Shown here piece by piece: positions 55,728-64,000 of a stretch of DNA of 64,000 bases; position 1 is the first letter of the stretch; every line of letters starts with the position of its first letter. Under the pieces are notes generated by a model. The model made no database searches. It was not told where the DNA came from and saw only the letters and a program-made list of their open reading frames with translations. The stretch lies in NCBI GenBank assembly GCA_029532415.1, contig JAQOTA010000057.1, positions 372,001-436,000 of the forward strand, in the 5' to 3' direction. A program made the position numbers and the translations under genes. The stretch comes from Marasmius tenuissimus (lineage: Eukaryota > Basidiomycota > Agaricomycetes > Agaricales > Marasmiaceae).

Positions 55728-57491
55728 ATGACAGAACAACGTTTATATCTGTGCCAGAACTGCCACGAAAAGGAAGAATCCACCAATGCACGACCGTTGC
55801 GTATCTTGGACGCTCGCTTCGCGAAATCAGGATATGTTCCCTCTGACGCCGAAGTCGCACATCTCAGAGGCATTCTAAAAGAAGAAGAGAAGGAACTTGT
55901 ACGATATAAGGACGAAATAGCGGTACTTCAATGCAAACTGGAACAACTGGAGGAAGGGAAACGGCACTTGAAGTCTAACGTTAAATGGTGCCGGTCGGGG
56001 ATATCCGTGCAACGAAGGGTACCGGCGGAGATCTGGGAGCTTGTTTTCTCCGCTCTCTGCTTGTCGTTGCACAAATATTCGTTCAATCTGGATTACCAAA
56101 GGAATACGTCTTTCAGTAGAGAGCGGCTAACGGTTTTCGAGACTCCTGCTCTTACCGTGTCACACGTTTGCTCTCGGTGGAGGAGTATTGCCAACGACTG
56201 TCCCCGGCTCTGGTCTTCCATTAATATCCAATTTGCTATCCAGCGAGACCCTGTGCCCTGTCTCGAGACGTATTTAGGACGCTCAAAAATGCAACCACTG
56301 TCGTTAAGGCTCTCGTTGGACCCAGAAAAGAGCTACGCCCTAGCTGAAGATCTAGCATCGGACAAGAAGAAGGCGTGGCAGCTACTTGCTTTGCACCTTG
56401 GACGGTGCAGGGAACTAGTGATAGGATTCCACCTTGTGGAAGTCTTGCCCGAGATTCGAGACATGATATTACCGAATTTAACATTCTATCAACATCTCCC
56501 TTATGTAGCTTACTCCACCCCCGAATCGTTGATTACGGATCCCAGACAACCGAGATGGTTTTGGCGTCCCATCCGTACAGCGCCCAAGCTCACAGATATT
56601 ACCCTGGTTGATTTTCTTCCAGTGAGTTGGCTGCCTTACCGGCAGCTAACATCCATCACTATCCGTTACCTGTGCGATCTACCGTCCGTGGAAGGGCTCT
56701 TTCATGTTCTCCCAATTTGTACTGCGCTGAACGCCTTGACTCTGGGCTCTTGGCAAGGCCCAGACAAACCCATAAACTCGATCCCTCCGGTCTTACAGCG
56801 TCCAGTTGAAGTTCCGTCACTACGCTATCTCTCGCTCGACGAGGCGTGTTGCGATATTGGCATGGACAATACCCTCGTAGAGGTTTGCCTTCCAAAGTTG
56901 AACCTTCCGGGGCTTACGACATTCAACGTCAGCGGGTGGACTTCGACATCTTCCGATTTCCTTCGACGATGCTCAAAGACGCTTGAAAAGCTCTCCATTA
57001 ACTTGTATCTGGGGTTAATGCTAAGCGGTGAGCGCAATCCCGCTTCCATCAATAGCGTGTCGGCTGCCCTCCCTGCTCTTTCCAAGCTGAGCCATCTCGA
57101 TTTGGCTATTCAAACATCATTCAGTCGTTCTTCTGCCACTTCTGTCATAGATAACTTCTTCACGACCTTCCTCTCGACGCTGAAGGCAGAGTCGGACTCG
57201 GGGTCGGAGTCCGAGCGCACTGTGTTCCTGCCCAACCTCCAGTCGGCTCATCTGACCCTGTCAGATATCGAGCTGTCGCCCGAGAATGTCGAGGCGGTTT
57301 TGGATGCGATTTCATCAAGATTAGATACACCCGCGACCACGACGCATCGTTTGACTCGTATGCACCTCACGAGGCACCTACCGTATGGGTCTGGGCGGAA
57401 CCCAGCTCAGGTAGTGCTCGATACCGACGTACTGGAGAGAGTGCAGTTGCTTAAGAAGGAAGGGATTACTGTGGTCTTCGATGAGGTGTAG
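55728..57491 (+). CDS. F-box protein, intact family representative
   Basis: A single open frame of 587 residues with every family block in order: LYLCQNCHEKEES (Cys-x2-Cys, near residue 8), ILDARFAKSGYVPSDAEVAH, a coiled coil (about residues 45-80), the F-box SVQRRVPAEIWELVFSAL (near 93), SHVCSRWRSIANDCPRLWSS and an LRR-like region to the end. It ends VLERVQLLKKEGITVVFDE. ATG 55728 was chosen over the open frame upstream because an acceptor-like CCCACAG lies just before it. It follows the damaged copy in the same direction, as in a tandem duplication. Likely an SCF substrate receptor. Confidence 0.86.
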   Translation: MTEQRLYLCQNCHEKEESTNARPLRILDARFAKSGYVPSDAEVAHLRGILKEEEKELVRYKDEIAVLQCKLEQLEEGKRHLKSNVKWCRSGISVQRRVPAEIWELVFSALCLSLHKYSFNLDYQRNTSFSRERLTVFETPALTVSHVCSRWRSIANDCPRLWSSINIQFAIQRDPVPCLETYLGRSKMQPLSLRLSLDPEKSYALAEDLASDKKKAWQLLALHLGRCRELVIGFHLVEVLPEIRDMILPNLTFYQHLPYVAYSTPESLITDPRQPRWFWRPIRTAPKLTDITLVDFLPVSWLPYRQLTSITIRYLCDLPSVEGLFHVLPICTALNALTLGSWQGPDKPINSIPPVLQRPVEVPSLRYLSLDEACCDIGMDNTLVEVCLPKLNLPGLTTFNVSGWTSTSSDFLRRCSKTLEKLSINLYLGLMLSGERNPASINSVSAALPALSKLSHLDLAIQTSFSRSSATSVIDNFFTTFLSTLKAESDSGSESERTVFLPNLQSAHLTLSDIELSPENVEAVLDAISSRLDTPATTTHRLTRMHLTRHLPYGSGRNPAQVVLDTDVLERVQLLKKEGITVVFDEV

Positions 57492-58289
57492 ACCGTGATC
57501 GATGTCTATCTGGTCTAAACTGTTTTACCGTCCAGTAGCTTCCCCCTCCCCCTTACGTTTCTGGCTTATCTGCGTACGTTCCATTCATCTACATAAATCT
57601 GTATAGTACATTTCTTGGCACAATCTGGGTATACCCTTAACGTACCTACACTCAGATTGATTTTGAAGTTCCAAATGAACCGCGAATGGTCACATGAAGA
57701 AGGCGCTCAGGCCTCTGCGCGCAGACTCGGACCAAGATTTAGACCAACTCTCATCACAACCGCCATGATCTACTACTGCCTCATCAACCAACGAAATCCT
57801 GTCATGTGGAACTCAAATAGCTTTCAATCCGAATAATAAGGTTGAACGCTGCGAATGCCTGTAATAATCGATCTCTGAGGTCAGGCAAGAGGTGAGAAAA
57901 ATTTCCGAAAATATGATAATAAATCTTTTCAACGTTCTGGAATAATGATTAGTTCTCTCAAAGCTCTGCACTCAGTACTTACCAGTCTCAGCGACGTGGG
58001 CTCTCAATCCAGAAATATCAGGTTCGTGCTGACCTCACTCCGAGAATCATCATAGATTGACAAGTTTTATCTCATCGTCCTATACATAGGATTATACCTC
58101 GCGGCTCGTTCAACGTCTTGAATGTGCGATGTAGGGAAGAAAGAAAGTCTAGCTGGACCACATGAACCATCCGAACGTCAACAGGGCTCCCGAAATCAGC
58201 TTCGAACTCGTCATACGACCCTCACTCGTCATGTGCACACCGCGGGTTGGAGGTTCAAATTCATTATACAGTCTTTCTTCCCGACCGCC
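57492..58289. other. Gene-free interval
   Basis: F-box 3' flank and GH92 promoter. No supportable feature; the frame open from 58122 is the unspliced leader of the GH92 gene. Confidence 0.4.
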
Positions 58290-61225
58290 ATGACCTCGAG
58301 GGTTGGTCTGCGAGCTCAAGCTATTCTCCTGAGTTTGCTCATTTCCTACGCTCAAGAATCACCATTCAACCTCCCCTCGTCTTTCATAAACCCCCTTATT
58401 GGAAATACAGGACCAGAACCCAACCTTTCAGGCGGGACATCACCTTCAGTCGCTCCTCCTTTCGGGTCATGCAGATGGGTCCCTCAAAACCAGCAGAATT
58501 GGGTCTCCCAAACTGCCTACAACTATAGCGAATCCTACAGAGACCACGGGAGAATTCATGGATTCATCGGAACTCGACAACCGGCAATATGGATGGGGGA
58601 GAGTGCGTGGGTTGGGGTTGTACCTGGGAGCGGCGATGCTGTGAAGACAGGCTGGGAGGAACGAGCGTTGGATGTGGTCAACGGTACAGAAGAATTCGGG
58701 GTAGGATTCTACGGCGTCGAGCTCGAGTTGCCCGACGAGGAACAAGGGAGGGTCAAGGTCGAGATGAGTGCGACATCGAGAGTGGGCCACTTCCGTTTCA
58801 CGTTTGAGGAATCGTCGAAGCCGTACATCTTCATCCCGGTCACTCGCCAATCGACGCTGTTCCATGCTGGAGACATATATGACCACGAGTACTTCCCCAA
58901 CGGAACTGTCAGCATCGACATGGACGCAATGGAAATTTGTGGATCCAACGACGAGATGCAGGATACCATCTTGATTCCGACATCTATCGCCGAGAACGCA
59001 AAGAACTTCAAGGGATTCTTCTGTGCACATTTCTCGACCACGGCCACGGCCTCCTCGTTTGGCGTGATCAACGGCTCGGATACAGTTGAAAACGCTACCT
59101 CAGGTTCTGGCACGGAACTTGGGGCGTACGTGCGTTTTGTGCCTTCGGCTACGAACACAACGACCATAGTGAACCTCCGAATTGGCACCTCCCTCTTGTC
59201 AATTGACCAGGCACGGTGGAACGTTGACAACGAGATTCCGGAAGGAGACGAGGTCGAAGACACACGAACGAAGACGGAGGCAAAATGGGCAGAAAAAGTT
59301 GGCCGGTTCGAGATTGAGACGAGCGACGACGAAGCGAAAACGGTGTTTTTGACTGGAGTCGTTAGGGCTATGCAGGTATGTTTTCTCTTTCTGTTTCTCT
59401 TGCCGTTCCGTTCCCTTGTTAATCAACGTTTTTGCGATGCCCTCAGTTCCCGTACGAAGTGCACGATGTCTCTTCGGACGATCCCAGCAAATTCTCATAT
59501 TACTCTGCATACGACAATGGCGTTCATGAGGGTGAATCATACAGTGGTTACTCTATCTGGGTAAGCGGATCTTATGCATACCTCGTCGAACACCAATCAA
59601 TGTTTATTGCGCGAACAGGACACCTACCGAGCAGCCTGGCCTTTCCAACTTCTCTTTGCACCCGAGCGGATTCCCGGGCTTGTACGAAGCATGCTCCAAG
59701 ACTATAAGGAAGGCGGATGGTTACCTATGTGGAAGAACATCGTCGGTGAGGGTTACATCCGAAGTTATCTTTTTGTCGACAATCTGACTTATGTTCCGTG
59801 GTGCAGAAACCAATATCATGATCTCGACACATGCTGATTCTCTCTTGGCCGAAACTATTCGCAAGGGCTACCTTTCGTTATTCACCGAGGACGAGCTGAA
59901 GACGATATGGGAAGCTGTGTGGAAGGATGCGTCCGTTCCACCTGCTGAAGACGAAAGTACGGTGTATAGCGATCGTCAAGAGGTAAGCAACTGTATCTTC
60001 TTTGGAGCTAAATCTCACCTGCATCCCTATAGGGCGTCGATTTCGAGGCAAAAGCTGGGCTTACGACTTATATGGACCCTACAAAGGGGTGGGTAGCGGA
60101 CGATGTACATTCTGAGAGTGTCAGCAGAACCTTGGACTTTGCTTGTACGTCTACCATGTCATGCCATCCTGTTCTTTTGGATCTAATTTCGACATACGCC
60201 CCCGTTTTACCTCAGACGACGACCACGTATTATCAATCCTCGCCTCTCTTCTCCCCGAAAACGTCACCGCCAGCTCAAACCAGAATGTCACCGAGTTCCT
60301 TGACACCCGAGCTCGTACGAACGTTTGGACTGTCTGGAACCCGGATGTCACATCTTCATCTGGCAAAACACAGGGATACGTCCAAGCTCGCTTCCTCAAC
60401 GGATCAATGAATCCCTCTACGACGGCTGGATTCACCGAGGGCACGCGTGAAGTCTACTCATTCACTCAGGGATTGGTGTGGGGTGATGTACTGGATGAGT
60501 TGGTTGAAAGAAGGGGAGGGAAGGAGGCGTTTAAGGAAAGTTTGGATGAGTTTTTCGATGGTGGGGAGGTTGATTTTACGAATGAGGTATTTGGTTTGTG
60601 CTCGTGTTCTCGAGAGCTGCCCAAGGCTGACTGTGTTTGTCAACTTGAAGCCATCTCACCACACGCCATATTTATACGCGCTAGCGGCACCGGGGTTTGC
60701 TAGGTCGACTCAGAGACGCGTTCGGGAGCTCGCCAAAGCCAACTTCAACAATACCCCGGAGGGGCTGAGTGGGGTACGTTCGTTCATTGTGTTATGTTGA
60801 CATCCTTTCTGACGATCTGACTTGACCGCCAGAACGAAGACTGTGGACAAACTAGCTCGTGGTACATATTTTCTGCTATGGGGTTCTACCCCGTCGATCC
60901 GGCGAGCGGGGAATACGTGCTGGGATCACCGTTCTTCTCGAAGATGTCTGTGCACATCCCGAGGTCAATTGCTCACTCTGCTCTAGCAGTGATTGAGACT
61001 GGGGAAGAGGTTCCAGATCCGTTCGGGGCGTACAACTCGACGACAGACAGTTATGTTCTTACGATCTTGGCTGAAGGAGCGGAGGACAAGTGGTTCGTGG
61101 ATGATGTGAAGGTGAATGGGGTGTCGAAGAGGGAGCAGGGAAGTTGGACGGTTATGCATGAAGAGATCGTCTGGGGCGGAGAGATTGAGTTCCAGATGAC
61201 GGACATTGAAGAAGAACGGCTGTAG
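58290..61225 (+). CDS. Secreted GH92 exo-alpha-mannosidase
   Basis: About nine exons. A signal peptide (MTSRVGLRAQAILLSLLISY) precedes NPLIGNTGPEPNLSGGTSPS and APPFG, the usual GH92 opening. The N-terminal beta-sandwich is followed, after FLTGVVRAMQ|FPYEVHD, by the (alpha/alpha)6 barrel: YSAYDNGVHEGESYSGYSIW|DTYRAAWPFQLLFAP, GGWLPMWKNIV|ETNIMISTHADSLLAETI, DPTKGWVADDVHSESVSRTL, QARFLNGSMNPS and FTEGTREVYSFT. The hallmark GNEDCGQTSSWYIFSAMGFY, spliced at its start, provides the acidic residues and calcium ligands. GH92 enzymes are calcium-dependent inverting mannosidases that trim mannans and glycoproteins. The protein ends with the beta domain around WFVDDVKVNGV. Start chosen for the signal peptide. 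Confidence 0.88.
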
Positions 61226-61790
61226 GGACAGTAGCACTATAATTTCTGTATCCTTACCGCAATCTCAAGCTCGAGGCCAATGTAGTAACACCCCATCGCA
61301 TCTTATCTGAACGATGTCAGACGGCAGCAAATGGCAGTCGCAGTCCAAGGATGTTACTATATGGGAGAGAAGAGGCTTTGAAGTTGGAAGGGTCCGGCCG
61401 GACCGTATAATATCGTATCAGCTCGGCGCTCAGCCTCGCTTTGGCCTCGCTGCGTTGAGTCTTGACTACAACCACCACGATCCCATTTTCGACAACAATT
61501 CTAGCAAGTTTTCTTGGCCCGACGGTCTTGAAGTACGCTTTACAAACTTCAAGCTTCTATAAGCTGAGTGAGTATGTTATCCGTATGATCTTTGAATGCA
61601 AAAATTGACTCTCTCGTACGGGATATAGTATACAGATTTCTCCATTCACCAGGTTGAAGGTGCAGGACAGATAACCAGGTTTAGAGCGACTTTCCTGTGC
61701 GTAACCTCAAAATATACGTCCAGAGCTCCACTCACGCGCACGACTTACACTGTTACGTCTCTGATAGGGTCTCCAACCTCGATCGAAAAA
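61226..61790. other. Intergenic with a doubtful 82-codon frame
   Basis: 61314..61562 (+) starts MSDGSKWQSQSKDVTIWERR, has no Cys and no signal peptide, and matches nothing I know. It could be a small gene or remnant. The rest is promoter sequence for the next F-box locus. Confidence 0.3.
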
Positions 61791-63380
61791 ATGGAGCAAG
61801 GACCGACTCAATCCGATCCCAGCCTGTGTCGGCTATGCGAGCATAGAGATACACCCCGTCTTGAATCATTGGAGTCCAAGCTTGATGCACGTCTACTCAG
61901 CTCAGATTACGTTCCGTCAGATTCCGAAATCTCGCAGTTGAAGGCGCTCCTACTCAAAGAAGAACTGGAACTAGCGAGATATCAGGACTGAATGGTGGCC
62001 AACTTCCAGAAGTGTCGCTCTGCCATATCAGTTCAGCGAAGAGTACCAGCAGAGATCTGGGAAATCATTTTCCGCCGCGCATTCCACGATCACTCGTTCA
62101 TCGTAAAACACAGTAGTTTCTACACACCTGTGCTCGTATTCCAAACACCTGCGCTCGTATTCTCACAAGTTTGTGCGCGCTGGAGGGCAGTCGCTATTGG
62201 CTGTTCCAGGCTTTGGTCCTCCATCGATATCCATCTCAATGCCTTTACCCCGAACATGACGTCCGCCCTCCAAACAAACCTGAAGCGCTCCGCACCTCAG
62301 CCGTTAAGCCTTTGTATATTTCCAGGTTGCCCCCCGCTCTCGGCGAACGCACGGGATGCCTGGAAACTTCTCGGCCCATCCTTTTCACGATGCGAAACAT
62401 TGGTCTGGGATGTTTACAGGGACGATATACTCCCCGAGGTTCATGGCCTCGCCTTCCCAAGCTTGGTCTCCTTCCGATACACTAGCTTTCCCGAGCGGCC
62501 CAAAATGGCGCGCGCCTACAATTGGTTCTGGAGGGCCATACGTTTGGCCCCTCAGCTTACCAACGTTGTAGTGGGAGACCCATTACCGTTCGATTTCCTC
62601 CCTTATTCGCAGCTAACTTCTCTCAATGTGCAACAAATTCGTGGGATGGACTTTGTCGAGGAACTTTTTAGGGTCTTGCCAAAGTGCTCAGCCCTCGTGT
62701 CGTTGACACTGGGATCTCCAGACAGGAGCGATGGCCATATTCCTTTAGTCTTCCAGAAGCCCATCGAAATACCTTCTCTTCGCCATCTTGCTATCAACGA
62801 TGAACTTTGTTACCTAGGCTCTGACAATATAATCCTGTCCATTATGTGCCCGAATCTGTTACTTCCCAACCTCACGAGCTTTAGCCTTCACGCATACAGC
62901 TGGCCTTCTCCCTTGTCCGATCTGCTGGGACAGAAGTGCTCAGACACTCTCGAACGACTGACGGTCGCCTTACGGACCGGAGGTTTTTACGAGGAGAATA
63001 CTCTCCACCGAACCATTGCCCTGCTGGAGCATACACCATATCTCACCCACCTCGAGCTGGCCGTCCTGGGATTGGATGATAATTGTGAAGCCGAGACTAC
63101 TGCGCTGCTTTCGAGATTGCAATCCCTCGGATCGGACCGCAATCCTTCCCTACCTAGATTGCAATCACTTCACGTGCGGTTTCGGGGGCTCAGGGTCACC
63201 GCCGATAAAGTAGAGAAGGTGCTGGATTTGGCTTCAATGAGACACGCAGCAGAGACGACGTGCACCTTGACCCGTTTCCGTTTGATCGGATATGGTCCTT
63301 GCAATCTGGACGACAATACTCGCGAAAGGATCAGACAACTTGAGGAGCATGGGATTTGGGTTGGTCTTGATATTCGCTGA
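61791..63380 (+). CDS. F-box protein, N-terminal module cut off by an in-frame TGA
   Basis: From ATG 61791 the frame encodes LCRLCEHRDT (Cys-x2-Cys), LLSSDYVPSDSEISQLKALL and the start of the coiled coil (ELARYQD), then hits TGA at 61989-61991. The very next codon is ATG and the same frame continues for 462 residues: NFQKCRSAISVQRRVPAEIW (F-box), SQVCARWRAVAIGCSRLWSS and an LRR-like part ending ERIRQLEEHGIWVGLDI. Compared with the copy at 55728 about 20 coiled-coil residues are missing at the stop. Translation from 61992 would give an F-box protein without the N-terminal module. Whether it works is uncertain. Confidence 0.65.
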
Positions 63381-63497
63381 ACGTTTACGGTCGCCCCAGT
63401 ATGTACAGTATCAATTTGTGAACAACACCAGTTTTATCTAATTCAGTTATTCATCTCTAAGCGCGCCGAAGAAGTGTGACGATCTTCAAATCGCTGG

Positions 63498-63728
63498 ATG
63501 GTTTTACTAGCAGCGGGGCTGGGGGTCGTGTTGATACTAGGCGTGATGCTATCGGTTGTGGTTCTATCCCGCTTGTACGGCCTTAGTACTTTACTTAGAC
63601 GGCGCCGCGGAGGAGAGTCAAAGCCTCTGGTACCGCTTGGCAATGTAGCTTGGAGGACCTTTAGACGTGTTGAGGCGACGGACGAGGTCATACATCGGAA
63701 TCAGACGCCAAACACTCCTGCCACATAA
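63498..63728 (+). CDS. Doubtful 76-residue single-pass membrane protein
   Basis: ATG at 63498 opens VLLAAGLGVVLILGVMLSVV, a strong hydrophobic segment, then RRRRGGESK and a polar tail. The topology is reasonable for a small type-I-like anchor, but there is no family match and an overlapping minus-strand frame exists. Weak call. Confidence 0.25.
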   Translation: MVLLAAGLGVVLILGVMLSVVVLSRLYGLSTLLRRRRGGESKPLVPLGNVAWRTFRRVEATDEVIHRNQTPNTPAT

Positions 63729-64000
63729 GTAGGTGACTAAGAAATGGTGAGGCGCCAGTGGCCCCGGTCCCGTTATGCATGTGGTCGATGGACAATGATT
63801 CTGAAATATCGAACAATGAATTATGAACCTGCTTTAAGGGGCGAGGCTGAAGGGACCCGGCCGGATCGGATTCAACTCTTTCTGCGACCATCACGATCCA
63901 CCTCTTCCACCACACTTCTACCCTATCCTCTTCTTCCAATAGTCTTTTACCGCAGGATAGAATTTTTCCAACAATCTCAGTATGTTATTCATGGCAATTT
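63729..64000. other. Window edge, nothing assignable
   Basis: Minus-strand frames exist but show no domain. A gene crossing the edge cannot be excluded. Confidence 0.3.

Overview
The window looks like nuclear DNA of a mushroom-forming basidiomycete (Agaricomycetes). Genes are broken by many 50-70 nt GT-AG introns. The products are typical of the group: an expanded F-box family, a DUF6534-like 7TM protein, two RTA1-like proteins, an M35 peptidyl-Lys-type metallopeptidase, GH43 and GH92 glycosidases, an etherase-like GST and a basidiomycete-style Opi1. Two tRNA genes carry 20 nt introns. No phage, bacterial operon or CRISPR signature is visible.

Layout. 0-6 kb: GST (+), a 2OG-Fe(II) oxygenase (-) and, divergent from it, a nine-exon GH43 glycosidase (+). 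6-14.3 kb: F-box gene (-), short palindromic boxes, a foldback element abutting a broken F-box gene, another F-box gene (+), and a dead cytochrome P450 that has lost its haem cysteine. 16-18 kb: DUF6534-like membrane protein (+) and a short secreted Cys-rich protein (-). 18.9-21.4 kb: an intact non-autonomous CACTA-like element with 60 bp terminal inverted repeats and a TAC duplication, followed by a MITE-like inverted-repeat unit. 22.8-31.5 kb: Cys-rich GPI-type protein (-), F-box gene (-), SDR oxidoreductase (-), a small zinc-finger-like protein (-), and a small membrane/coiled-coil protein (+). 32.3-40.7 kb: RTA1-like protein (-), a long paralogue of the Cys-rich secreted protein (+), and Opi1 (-) with a 1.08 kb intron. 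42.8-50.2 kb: tRNA-Gly(CCC), a C2H2 regulator (+), M35 metalloprotease (-), tRNA-Lys(UUU). 51.4-63.4 kb: second RTA1-like protein (+), a tandem run of F-box genes (one pseudogene, one intact, one interrupted by a stop) with a GH92 mannosidase between the last two.

How it fits together. This is not an operon or a clear biosynthetic cluster. The secreted hydrolases (GH43, GH92, M35), the GST and the dead P450 fit a plant-debris-degrading, detoxifying lifestyle. Opi1 and the C2H2 protein are core regulators. The F-box copies (seven loci, three damaged), duplicated RTA1 and Cys-rich genes, transposon remnants and long gene-poor stretches mark a rapidly turning-over accessory region. The most distinctive recurring item is the F-box family: a Cys-x2-Cys start, a YVPSD-type motif, an acidic coiled coil and then the F-box. 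All exon joins were made by eye from splice consensus, frame and family expectation.
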